DNA of 57,642 nucleotides from Armatimonadota bacterium (GTDB lineage Bacteria > Armatimonadota > JADLDR01): assembly GCA_020846535.1 (NCBI GenBank), contig JADLDR010000095.1:1-57642 (forward strand), written 5' to 3'. Positions within the stretch are counted from its first letter, which is position 1. Every line of letters begins with the position of its first letter. A program made the translations under genes and the position numbers. Below the pieces are notes generated by a model. It saw nothing but the letters and a program-made list of their open reading frames with translations. It searched no databases and was not told where the DNA came from. Shown here in pieces: positions 26,595-33,991 of the stretch.

Positions 26595-26814
26595 CTATCC
26601 AGATCAGAGCAATAAACCGGTGGCAGCATCGCCGGGCATTGAAAATACCCGTCTATCGGGCGGCCCGGAGGCGGCCAACCGCCCTGCGGGCGGGGCTTGG
26701 CGGAACGCAAGCTCTGAGGGTATCCTCCAGCCAAGTCTTCGTTTGAATCTCCGCCCGACAGGGCGGTTGGCCGCAGGCCCTCAAGACGGTATTTCGCTTT
26801 ATCTTGATAGCTAT
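26591..26814. repeat. Family A MITE-like repeat, copy A2
   Basis: The terminal inverted repeats are ATAGCTATCCAGATC (26591-26605) and ATCTTGATAGCTAT (26801-26814). An inner palindrome pairs GGCGGCCAACCGCCC with GGGCGGTTGGCCGC, and an outer pair GAAAATACCCGTCT with AAGACGGTATTTCGC. The 224-bp unit could fold into one long hairpin. Its left end overlaps the URO-D stop codon. The interior differs from copies A1, A3 and A4. Confidence 0.7.
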
Positions 26815-26836
26815 GGGGATAACCCGGTTTCCCCGC

Positions 26837-27718
26837 CTACCAGGTGCGTTCCTTCAGAAGCTCTCGGATGGCCTCTCGGGGAACGGGGAGCGATTCCTGG
26901 CGCAAGTCCAGCCATCTGCTGAAATCGGCTTCCATGGCGTCCGTCCACCGGGCGTCGATCTGGCCGGAGGTGTAGACGCCCTCGGTGATGCGGCTTTTGC
27001 CGAAGATGTCTCGCAGACGCACCAGTTCGGAGGTTTTAACAGTCTTTTCGGCCAGGTGGGGCGGAATGAAGATCACCCCGTCCTGTTTTCCGAGAACGAC
27101 ATCCCCGGGCATGACCGTGGCCCCGCCGATGCGGACCGGGCAGTTCACGCCGGTCAGCATGATGGTGGGGGAGGCGTAGGAGGGATGCCAGCCGCGCACG
27201 AAGCTGGCGAAGCCGGGGACGTCCTGGATGCCGTCCAGGTCGCGCACGGCGGCATCATGCACCACGCCGTTGCCGGAGCGGGCGTAGATGGCGGTCGCCA
27301 GGTTGTCCCCGATGATCGGCCCCTGCTCGATCTTGCCGTAGACATCGGCCACATAGACATCGCCCGGGGACAGCAGATCTATGGGCCAGGATATCTGATC
27401 CCCGATGCAGCCGCACGCCTCCCCTTTGGCCTCCATCACCCGCCTCATGCCCGGGCGGCGCGGCATATACATGGCCGTCAGCGCCCTCCCGACCAGCGCC
27501 TGGCCGGGATGCGTGCAGAAGAAATTCCCCTCATACTGCCAGGCATAGCCCTCTCCCTGGAGAACGCCCCAGGCTTGCGTCAGCGTGACCTGCTTCATGC
27601 GCTCCAGGATCGCATCCGGAACCTTCGGGCGGCCATCCGGGAATCGCTCCCCCGTCCATTCAGGGGTATACTCCATCAACTCATCAGGCGACAGGTTCAT
27701 CGGGGCGAATTTGAGCAT
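26837..27718 (-). CDS. RraA family protein (HMG aldolase/dimethylmenaquinone methyltransferase-like)
   Basis: A 293-residue protein with the RraA/HMG-aldolase core: GQALVGRALTAMYMP, LLSPGDVYVADVYGKI, GDNLATAIYARSGNGVVHDAAVRDLDGI (the R-D pair that binds pyruvate-type substrates and metal) and VMPGDVVLGKQDGVIFIPPHLA. Such proteins include aldolases that split 4-hydroxy-4-methyl-2-oxoglutarate or 2-keto-sugar acids. The start at 27718 follows AAAGGAG by eight bases. An upstream in-frame ATG lacks support. Enolase-superfamily dehydratases about 1 kb away make a role in sugar-acid breakdown plausible. Confidence 0.85.
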   Translation of the reverse strand: MLKFAPMNLSPDELMEYTPEWTGERFPDGRPKVPDAILERMKQVTLTQAWGVLQGEGYAWQYEGNFFCTHPGQALVGRALTAMYMPRRPGMRRVMEAKGEACGCIGDQISWPIDLLSPGDVYVADVYGKIEQGPIIGDNLATAIYARSGNGVVHDAAVRDLDGIQDVPGFASFVRGWHPSYASPTIMLTGVNCPVRIGGATVMPGDVVLGKQDGVIFIPPHLAEKTVKTSELVRLRDIFGKSRITEGVYTSGQIDARWTDAMEADFSRWLDLRQESLPVPREAIRELLKERTW

Positions 27719-27840
27719 GAGATAGGCTCCTTTATGATCTCTCCATAATTTCGAGCGAAAGATTCGATTTTCCAGTATAATAAAGGCAGCGGCACTATAA
27801 AACCATTTAGGACGGCCCATTGCCGGAAAGGACAATAACC

Positions 27841-28116
27841 ATGTCGATAACGATCACCTTGCCCGAAGAGATCGAGCGCCAGCTTCGACAGGACTGGCCC
27901 GATATGGAGCGCGTGGCGCTCGAAGGGTTCCTAATCGAAGCCTATCGCCAGAAAAGGGTCAGCGCATATCAGGTCGGGGGTCTTCTGGGCTTATCCGACT
28001 ATTAAAACACCATTCAATTCCTGAGCGAGAAAGAGGTCTATCCCAATTATGACCTGGAAGACATGGAGGAAGACCGGCAAAATCGGACGGCCTTGAAGAA
28101 GCAGACAACGCCATGA
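27841..28116 (+). pseudogene. UPF0175-family antitoxin gene with an internal stop
   Basis: MSITITLPEEIERQL starts a UPF0175 protein (antitoxin partner of DUF3368 PIN-like toxins) that proceeds through the SAYQVGGLLGLSDY helix-turn-helix. It meets TAA at 28003-28005, where family members usually have a Glu or similar. The frame then continues with the expected family ending, FLSEKEVYPNYDLEDMEEDR, to TGA at 28114-28116. One base change (for example GAA to TAA) explains the break. The final TGA overlaps the ATG of the toxin remnant (ATGA), the usual operon coupling. Confidence 0.75.
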
Positions 28117-28154
28117 TCGTTATTTCGGTTACGATCCTCCTCATTCGCCTTTAA
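28113..28154 (+). pseudogene. N-terminal remnant of a DUF3368 PIN-like toxin
   Basis: Fourteen codons, MIVISVTILLIRL and a stop. DUF3368 toxins typically open MIVVSDTSPLINL. Here the catalytic Asp of the first strand is Val and the rest of the gene is missing. The ATGA overlap with the broken antitoxin frame shows this was the second gene of a UPF0175-DUF3368 module. Confidence 0.6.
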
Positions 28155-28267
28155 TTCCACATACCACTTCTCATCACCCGAATTGTCAGAGCCATCATCG
28201 CGGTTCATTCTGCTGCAAAGATCCCTACACATCCGACTGGAAATGCCCGTGGGAACCAGCGATCTAT

Positions 28268-28644
28268 AAGGTAACCCAAGTTGCTCCCTACCCGAATTGA
28301 TGTTTATGAGGGGGTAGGGGCGTGATTCATCGCGCCCCATACGCATCAAGATAAGGTAAAAGATCATCCGTTCCTGAGGGATGGGTTACCTCTCTCCCCT
28401 GGCCCCTCTCCCCGAAGCGGGGAGAGGGGGGAGGCTCTGCGGTACTTGACGGCCCCGTCCACTCCCCCTTCCCGTTTCGGGAAGGGGGCCGGGGGGGTTA
28501 GGTAACGGTCTATCAGAGGCCCGCACCCCGCTCCGGCGGGACAGACATCCTTATCCTTATCTGGATACACATGGGGCGCGATTTATCGCGCCCCTACAGT
28601 GGAAAACGGGACTGGCCCCGGGCTAGGTGGCAACTTGGGTTAAG
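28268..28644. repeat. Nested repeat region with family A copy A3
   Basis: The outer arms GTAACCCAAGTTGC and GCAACTTGGGTTA lie at about 28270-28284 and 28628-28644. Inside them, near-identical palindromic flanks (28318-28338 and 28573-28594, core GATT.ATCGCGCCCC) bound copy A3 (28339-28572). A3 has terminal repeats ATACGCATCAAGATAAGG and CTTATCTGGATACACAT. Bases 28381-28544 match 37397-37559 almost exactly and contain the hairpins GCGGGGAGAGG and CCCTTCCCGTTTCGGG. The rest of this gap (28155-28267) shows no gene. Confidence 0.8.
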
Positions 28645-28785
28645 GTAGCATATAAGCATCAAAAGGCCGAAGAAAAGCCAGGGGCCGTGTTCCGCTTTCA
28701 CTACATACCAGCCGGCCATGCCGACAGGAATGATCGCAACGGCCCCTGCTGCGAAAAAGAGCGCATCTTTACCGGCTATTCTCAT
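28594..28785 (-). CDS. Small two-span membrane protein, possibly truncated by a repeat
   Basis: A 63-residue frame whose ATG overlaps the TGA of the upstream enolase-like gene (ATGA, 28782-28785), indicating translational coupling. Two hydrophobic helices are evident (DALFFAAGAVAIIPVGMAGW and GPWLFFGLLMLICYL). The last dozen residues are encoded by the outer arm and flank of the adjacent repeat, so the original 3' end may have been lost. No family is recognised. Confidence 0.5.
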   Translation of the reverse strand: MRIAGKDALFFAAGAVAIIPVGMAGWYVVKAEHGPWLFFGLLMLICYLNPSCHLARGQSRFPL

Positions 28786-29888
28786 ACAATCAGCACCGCC
28801 TTTTTCTCTACTTCCGCCCAGTCGGGGTGCGGCCCCAGGCCCGGTTCGTCGGGAACGGTGATGCAGCCGTCCGCCACGGCAAGCGGCCCCTGGCGCTTCA
28901 GGTTTTTGATCTGCTCGGTATCGATAACCAGTTCTTCATAGTAATCGTTGTTGGGGATGGCGGCGCAGAGGTGGGCGTTGGCATAGCCGCCGCCGTGAAC
29001 CTGCGCCCGCATCCCGAACGATTCGGCCAGGTGTGCAACTTTGATAGCTCCCGTGATGCCGCCCTTGTAGTGGGCGCTGGTACGCATCATGTCCAGGGCG
29101 CGGTATTGAATCCAGGTGGCGGCGTTCCAGTGACAGCCGTCGGAAGTTTCGGCGGCCAGGACGGGAATGTCCAGGCTCAGGCAGAGCTGGGTGTAGCTGG
29201 GCAGGTCGAATTCGCGCATCGGCTCCTCGTACCAGAGGAAGTTCGCCTCCTCCAGCACCCGCCCGAACTTCAGGGAGGTGGCATAATCCCACCCTGCGGA
29301 GCCGTCGAACATCAGATCGGCGTCGTCCCCGGCCCACTTCCTCAGGTTCCGGGACAGCCTCGCATCCTCTTTCGCATCTCCCCAGGCATGCAGCTTGAAG
29401 GCTTTGAACCCCTCGTCCATGCATTCCTTGATGTGGCGCTCGTATTCCTCCATCGTATCCCAGGTGACCGTACTGGCATAGGCGGGCACGCGGTTATCGT
29501 ATCCGCCCAGCAGGGCATAGAGCGGAAGCCCCGCCGCGCGGGATTTGATATCCCAGCAGGCCGCATCCAGGAGGCCCAGTTGGATCATGGTCATCTCCTC
29601 CAGGCGGTCGATCTCCCAGACCTCCTTCCAGAGCCGTTCCGTCCGGAGCGGATCCATTCCGACCAGAGACTTCAAACGGCGGCGCGCCACGCTGGCCGTG
29701 GCGTGCCCGTTCCCCGACCCGGCCATCCCGATAATCCCCGCGTCGGTTTCCACCTTGAGGATGGCGGAATAGGTCGGCTCTCCGGACGGCGTCCCGTCTC
29801 CCGACCCGGCCAGCCCTCTGCGCCAGCGAAAAATCTCCGGCGGGGCGGGACGCTCCAGCACATAACATTGGATATCCGTAATTTTCAT
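28782..29888 (-). CDS. Enolase-superfamily enzyme (mandelate racemase/muconate lactonizing type)
   Basis: A 368-residue enzyme of the MR/MLE group. It has TDAGIIGMAGSG in the capping domain, FKAFKLHAWG on the second barrel strand (K-x-H in place of K-x-K), and the metal ligands in DLMFDGSAGWD, WYEEPM and AAETSDG. The distal HGGGYANAHL closes the site. These enzymes abstract the alpha-proton of carboxylates, most often dehydrating sugar acids. The start at 29888 has AGGAGG eight bases upstream. The downstream small membrane gene overlaps by four bases, and a second enolase-type gene lies upstream beyond repeat B2. Confidence 0.88.
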   Translation of the reverse strand: MKITDIQCYVLERPAPPEIFRWRRGLAGSGDGTPSGEPTYSAILKVETDAGIIGMAGSGNGHATASVARRRLKSLVGMDPLRTERLWKEVWEIDRLEEMTMIQLGLLDAACWDIKSRAAGLPLYALLGGYDNRVPAYASTVTWDTMEEYERHIKECMDEGFKAFKLHAWGDAKEDARLSRNLRKWAGDDADLMFDGSAGWDYATSLKFGRVLEEANFLWYEEPMREFDLPSYTQLCLSLDIPVLAAETSDGCHWNAATWIQYRALDMMRTSAHYKGGITGAIKVAHLAESFGMRAQVHGGGYANAHLCAAIPNNDYYEELVIDTEQIKNLKRQGPLAVADGCITVPDEPGLGPHPDWAEVEKKAVLIV

Positions 29889-29903
29889 GGATAGGTCCTC
29901 CTG

Positions 29904-30036
29904 AAAAGCACCCCCCAACCCCTCCTTGCTAAGGGAGGGTTGGGGGGTGCGGGCTCTTGAGAGATGGTACGAAGCCCCCCTAAATCTACTCCCCCCACCT
30001 TACTAAGGCGGGGGGCTGGGGGCGGTTGCTTTATAG
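29904..30036. repeat. Family B two-hairpin repeat, copy B2
   Basis: The best-preserved first hairpin of the family pairs CCCCCCAACCCCTCC with GGAGGGTTGGGGGG around TTGCTAAG. The linker is GTGCGGGCTCTTGAGAGAT. The second hairpin is CCCCCCACC...GGCGGGGGG, and the end is GGGCGGTTGCTTT. It separates two enolase-like genes that point the same way and could reduce readthrough between them. Confidence 0.8.
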
Positions 30037-30046
30037 CCGGGGGCGG

Positions 30047-31204
30047 TTATCTCTCTCTCCGCTCCACCTGCACCCCGTACGGCCCCTCCACATATGGGAA
30101 CCGATCTGTCAGGCCGTCATTCAGTTCCACGCCCAGGCCGGGGGCCGGGAATGAGAGCCAGCCGTTAGCGATGGGGGGTGGGCCGGAGAGGATGTCCCAC
30201 TGGAGCGGCCCCTGGATCATGCAGATCTCCAGGATACGGGGGCCGGGGCCTTCCAGGGAGGCGACGTAGTGGGCGTTTGCCATCGCCATCAGGCCGTTGT
30301 GCCAGCTATGAGGGCAGACGCCCGCCCCGTAATGGGCGGCCACGCGGGCGATTTTGACGGCTTCCGTAAGGCCGGTCAGGCCGGCGTCGGGCTGCACGAT
30401 GTCGTAGGCTTTGCGCTCCAGGTAAGGGCGGAACTGCTCCAGGGTGGCGAAGCTCTCCCCGCCGCTGATGGGTATCTCCACCGCAGCCGCGAGGCGGGCG
30501 TAGCCGTCGATCTGGCTGTAGGGGATCGGCTCCTCGAACCAGGCGAAGCCCAGGGCGTCCAGCTCCCGGGCGATGGGAAGGGCTTGTTCCTCGGTGAGCC
30601 GGCAGTTGCCGTCCAGCATCAGTTCCATCCGCCCGTTCACCGCTCGGGCAAGCGCCCGGACGAGCTCCAGGAACCGGTCTACGGTGATGCCGTCCCATTC
30701 CCATTCGGTGCCGATGCGGAATTTCATGGCCGTATAGCCCAGGGCGATATATTCCATCGCCTCATCGATCACCTGTTCCGGGCGCTCGCGCCAGTCATAG
30801 CGACATCCGCTGGAGGCATAGAGGCGCACCTTGTCCGGCGGGGAAGGGGAGAGGAGTTCGCAGACGCGCTTGCCCTCGATTTTGCCGCGCAAATCCCAGA
30901 GCGCGCAGTCGATGCCGGCCACGGCGGTATCGTAGGCATGGTTGCGCCCGCAGGGGCCGGGGGCAGCCGTCAGATCGAAGGGATCTCTGCCGACCACCGC
31001 CGGGGCCAGCCAGTCCACCCATTCTTTGATCCGGGACGGCACGCCGTATGCGCTGGCCTCGCCGATGCCGGCCAGTCCTGCATCGGTGTGAGCGATCACA
31101 ATCGCGCAGTCGGCCTTGACGGAGCGGTAGCGGGCCGTGAACCATTGGCAGGATGGCTCGTGCGGGCGGGAGAGACAGAGGGTTTCGAGTCGGGTGATTT
31201 TCAT
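30047..31204 (-). CDS. Enolase-superfamily enzyme, second copy
   Basis: A 385-residue MR/MLE enzyme distinct from its neighbour. The second-strand motif is MKFRIG (K-x-R). Metal ligands sit in LMLDGNC, WFEEPI and GGESF, and the final strand has CPHSWHNGL with the catalytic His. This set is of the D-galactarolactone/galactonate/mandelate-like type. The substrate is probably a sugar acid or lactone. AGGAGA precedes the ATG. The PhyH dioxygenase gene ends only 14 bp upstream, so both form one operon. Confidence 0.88.
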   Translation of the reverse strand: MKITRLETLCLSRPHEPSCQWFTARYRSVKADCAIVIAHTDAGLAGIGEASAYGVPSRIKEWVDWLAPAVVGRDPFDLTAAPGPCGRNHAYDTAVAGIDCALWDLRGKIEGKRVCELLSPSPPDKVRLYASSGCRYDWRERPEQVIDEAMEYIALGYTAMKFRIGTEWEWDGITVDRFLELVRALARAVNGRMELMLDGNCRLTEEQALPIARELDALGFAWFEEPIPYSQIDGYARLAAAVEIPISGGESFATLEQFRPYLERKAYDIVQPDAGLTGLTEAVKIARVAAHYGAGVCPHSWHNGLMAMANAHYVASLEGPGPRILEICMIQGPLQWDILSGPPPIANGWLSFPAPGLGVELNDGLTDRFPYVEGPYGVQVERRER

Positions 31205-31218
31205 CGGCTTCTCCTGAC

Positions 31219-32070
31219 TTACCAGGGATCCAGGCCCAGCAGCTTCTTTCCGAGAGGGGTCAGCTCGGCGGGCGGGTCGAGCCTTTCCTGTCCCTTGTAA
31301 GGTTCGGGAATGTCCTGCTCCCAGTAGGATGGGGCGCGACGCTCGCGCCAGCAGGCGATCCGCTCCTGGCGGTAAGCCTCATCGCTCCCCGCCGGGTGCA
31401 TGGTGATATACTGGGCCAGCCGGGGCCGGGTCCCCTCGTTCCGCCCGTTGCCGTGGGCCAGCAATATGTTCCAGATCGCCAGGTCGCCCGCTTTCATGGG
31501 GATCGGGGTCACACGGAAGCCTTCCGGGAGGCGCGAGAGGTCCGGGCTGCGCGGGTTGCGGTCCGAGGGCTGGCGGGCGATCCATCGGGCCAGGTCGCGG
31601 TGAAAGCCGGGGATGCAGCAGAAGCCGCCCATCTCCGCCGTGGTGTCGGCGAGGGCTAGAACGCCCTGCACCATCAGGCGGGCCGGCAGCGGCTTCGAGG
31701 AGTCCAGGTCCCAGTGCATAAAACCCCGGTCGTCGTAGTGGGGATAGTCCGGGTTAATGGGCGGCTTCATCGAGGCCCGGTCCATCGAAACCCAGAGCTT
31801 TTCCGTGCCCAGGATATCGACAAACGCCTGGTAGAGCCTGGGATGCTGTCGGTTGTTCCAGAGGGTTTGGTGCTGGTGGAGGTAGACCAGGCCGCCTTTT
31901 CGCTCCGGAGGATACCATGTCGCCGGATCGTCCATATCCATCCCCATAAACTCGAACAGGGCGGCAATCGTCGCCTTCAGGTTCTCGTCCGGGACCGCTC
32001 CGGGAACCACCACATAGCCGTTTTCGTGAAAGAAAGCGATGTCGGATTCGCTCAAAACCTTGAGTGCCAT
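31219..32070 (-). CDS. Phytanoyl-CoA dioxygenase (PhyH) family protein
   Basis: A 283-residue Fe(II)/2-oxoglutarate oxygenase-like protein. The opening DIAFFHENGYVVVPGAVP is typical. The HxD metal motif is HWD in RGFMHWDLDSS, the distal His is in ILLAHGNGRN, and the following RPRLAQY supplies the Arg for 2-oxoglutarate. ALADTTAEMGGFCCIPGFH lies between. Bacterial members hydroxylate diverse small molecules. AGGAGG is five bases before the ATG. As first gene of the operon with an enolase-type enzyme, it may modify the compound that enzyme processes. Confidence 0.87.
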   Translation of the reverse strand: MALKVLSESDIAFFHENGYVVVPGAVPDENLKATIAALFEFMGMDMDDPATWYPPERKGGLVYLHQHQTLWNNRQHPRLYQAFVDILGTEKLWVSMDRASMKPPINPDYPHYDDRGFMHWDLDSSKPLPARLMVQGVLALADTTAEMGGFCCIPGFHRDLARWIARQPSDRNPRSPDLSRLPEGFRVTPIPMKAGDLAIWNILLAHGNGRNEGTRPRLAQYITMHPAGSDEAYRQERIACWRERRAPSYWEQDIPEPYKGQERLDPPAELTPLGKKLLGLDPW

Positions 32071-32161
32071 CCGCTCCTCCTTCGGGCCAGAGATCTTGAA
32101 AGTTTGTTTTCAATCGCTTCGCCATCTGTGAGGGATGTCCTTTGCGTTCGCCTTCTCAAAT

Positions 32162-32192
32162 AAAAAAAGCCTCCTTGAGATGAGGAGGCTTA
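32162..32192 (-). terminator. Rho-independent terminator of the methyltransferase gene
   Basis: On the minus strand TAAGCCTCCT pairs with AGGAGGCTT around a short loop and runs into seven T residues. It lies after the methyltransferase stop codon and before the PhyH operon promoter region. Confidence 0.85.
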
Positions 32193-32275
32193 CGCATCCA
32201 CAGAACCGTTATCCGATCTATATCAAGTTTACCGATGAAGATGCCCCGTCGGGCCCCCTTGCGACGATGCGGTGT

Positions 32276-33352
32276 CTATAGCCGGGCTTCGAAGACCCGG
32301 TTGAAGGGGGTTTCGGTGGCCCGGCGGAATCGGCTGAATCCCGCGGCCTGCATGACCGACTTCAGGGCGTCGTCGGTGGCGACCGTTCCCAGAGCGGGGC
32401 CGCCGCAGGCAAGGGCGTTCGGGGTGCAGCAGAGGACCGAGGCCGCCGAGTAAATGCGCCCGACCGGGTTGAAGTTTTCCTCCACCGTCTTTCCGGCCAT
32501 CGGCTCCACCAGCATCACCGTCCCTTCGTCGGCGAGGGCGCGGGCGGCGTGGCAGGCGACCTCCTTCGGGTGGCCCATATCGTGCAGGCAATCGAAGAAG
32601 GCGATCAGGTCGTAGTCCTCGCCCGGATATTCGGTGGCCGATGTGGTTTCAAAAACCACCCGGTCCGCGACACCGGCCTCTTCCGCCGCCTGACGCGCCC
32701 GCTCGATGGACGGCGCGTGGCTATCGAAACCGGTGAACCGGCTCCGTGGGTAAGCCTGCGCCATGATAATGGTGGAGGCCCCGTGCCCACAGCCGATATC
32801 CGCCACAAGGCCGCCCCGCCTGATCTTCTCCTCCACCCCGTTGAGGGCCGGAATCCATTCCGATACCAGGTGCGCCCGGTAGCCGGGCCTGAAGAACCGC
32901 TCCGTTCCGGTAAAGAGGTCGGGGTGATGCTCTCCCCAGGCTACCCCTTCTCCGGTGCGGATGGCCTCCGTGATGCGCGGTTCCGCTTTGGTCAGCGCCG
33001 AGACGACCTGGAATCCCCCGCCGACGTAAAAGGGGCTGTCCTCGTCGGTCAGGATCAGGGCGTGTTCCGGCGGAAGCGCGTAGCGGTCTGCCTGCGGGTC
33101 ATAGGTCAGGTAGCCGCTGGCTCCCTGGTTCAGAAGCCACTCCTCCACGTACCGCTCCGCCGTTCCGGTGCGGCCCGCCAGCTCTTTGGGCGTCATGGGA
33201 CCTGCTTCCGCCAGCGCCCTGTACAACCCCAGCTTGTCGCCGATATAGGCGAGGATCGTGCTGAGGGTCGCGCCGAAGTCGCAGGCGACCTGTCCCAGAA
33301 AAGACTCCACTTTTGCCTCATCCAGAGGCCGGGTGATCGTCTCCGATACCAT
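32276..33352 (-). CDS. Class I SAM-dependent methyltransferase with N-terminal winged helix
   Basis: A 358-residue protein. Residues 20-100 (GDKLGLYRALAEAGPMTPKELA, RYVEEWLLNQGASGYL) form the winged-helix dimerisation domain typical of O-methyltransferase-type proteins. The Rossmann-fold core begins at GLVADIGCGHGAS (motif I), with FTGFDSH, DLIAFFDCLHDMG and EGTVMLVEPMAG. It resembles the UbiE/O-methyltransferase-like proteins annotated near rRNA (cytosine) or transcriptional functions, but the substrate is unknown. AAAGGAGG precedes the ATG, and its own terminator follows. Confidence 0.85.
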   Translation of the reverse strand: MVSETITRPLDEAKVESFLGQVACDFGATLSTILAYIGDKLGLYRALAEAGPMTPKELAGRTGTAERYVEEWLLNQGASGYLTYDPQADRYALPPEHALILTDEDSPFYVGGGFQVVSALTKAEPRITEAIRTGEGVAWGEHHPDLFTGTERFFRPGYRAHLVSEWIPALNGVEEKIRRGGLVADIGCGHGASTIIMAQAYPRSRFTGFDSHAPSIERARQAAEEAGVADRVVFETTSATEYPGEDYDLIAFFDCLHDMGHPKEVACHAARALADEGTVMLVEPMAGKTVEENFNPVGRIYSAASVLCCTPNALACGGPALGTVATDDALKSVMQAAGFSRFRRATETPFNRVFEARL

Positions 33353-33534
33353 TGCTACACCTCCTTTGTCATCTGGCCGGTAGAGTTCCTGCCAGCCTGT
33401 GGGTCTTATTGCAACATTCGCAATAATTCTTTAACAGCAAAGAAGGCGCAAAAAGTTCCGGGCCGAGGGGTTTTTGACAGATCGTGACGATAAAATCTGC
33501 GGTATCGATGCCGGATATGCACGGCAAACGAGTC

Positions 33535-33954
33535 TCATCTATAGACCCATGTCGACCAGATCCAGGCCAGGAGCAATAAAACGGCGATTCCCGCCAGCAT
33601 ATAGCGCATGATCTTCATATCTGAATGAGAGATATGCCGGTCCGAGTGGGCGGCCAATCCCATCTCGTTTTTCAATGCCTTCAGCGATTTACGGCTTCGT
33701 TGCCACTTATCGTTGAGAACGATCATCCGGACCGCGCCGGTGGCCGGATCTTCCTTCATCTGACGGATAAAGGCTTCGCCGTCCGGAATGCGATGATCCA
33801 TCACGATCAGGCCCATCCGCTCTTTCATCAATATGTACCGGGCCTCCTAAACATTGGGCACAGCCCAGATCTCCCACCCTGCGCGCTGCATATTGATCCT
33901 GACCAGGCGTCTAATGTGCGGGTTGGCGTCAATCACCAGGCATTTTCGAGCCAT
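33535..33954 (-). pseudogene. Response-regulator receiver gene split by TAG, with C-terminal membrane anchor
   Basis: From ATG 33954 (AAGGAGG six bases upstream) the frame reads MARKCLVIDANPHIRRLVRI and NMQRAGWEIWAVPNV, a normal receiver start, then TAG at codon 36 (33847-33849). It continues EARYILMKERMGLIVMDHRIPDG with the phospho-acceptor-like Asp, DPATGAVRMIVLNDK, and a single membrane helix at the end (MLAGIAVLLLLAWIW). A new Shine-Dalgarno (AGGAGG) starts within the stop codon, 14 bases before ATG 33828, so the second part could be made separately. A receiver with a tail anchor and no DNA-binding domain is itself unusual. Confidence 0.7.
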
Positions 33955-33991
33955 GATCTGCCTCCTTCCGGGGCGCTGGCGGGCGTTTCCG

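Noticed and set aside
28381..28544. Regularly spaced G/C hairpins, also at 37397-37559, considered as a CRISPR or tandem array.
   Set aside because: There are no equal-length repeats with unique spacers. The two regions are copies of one dispersed element.
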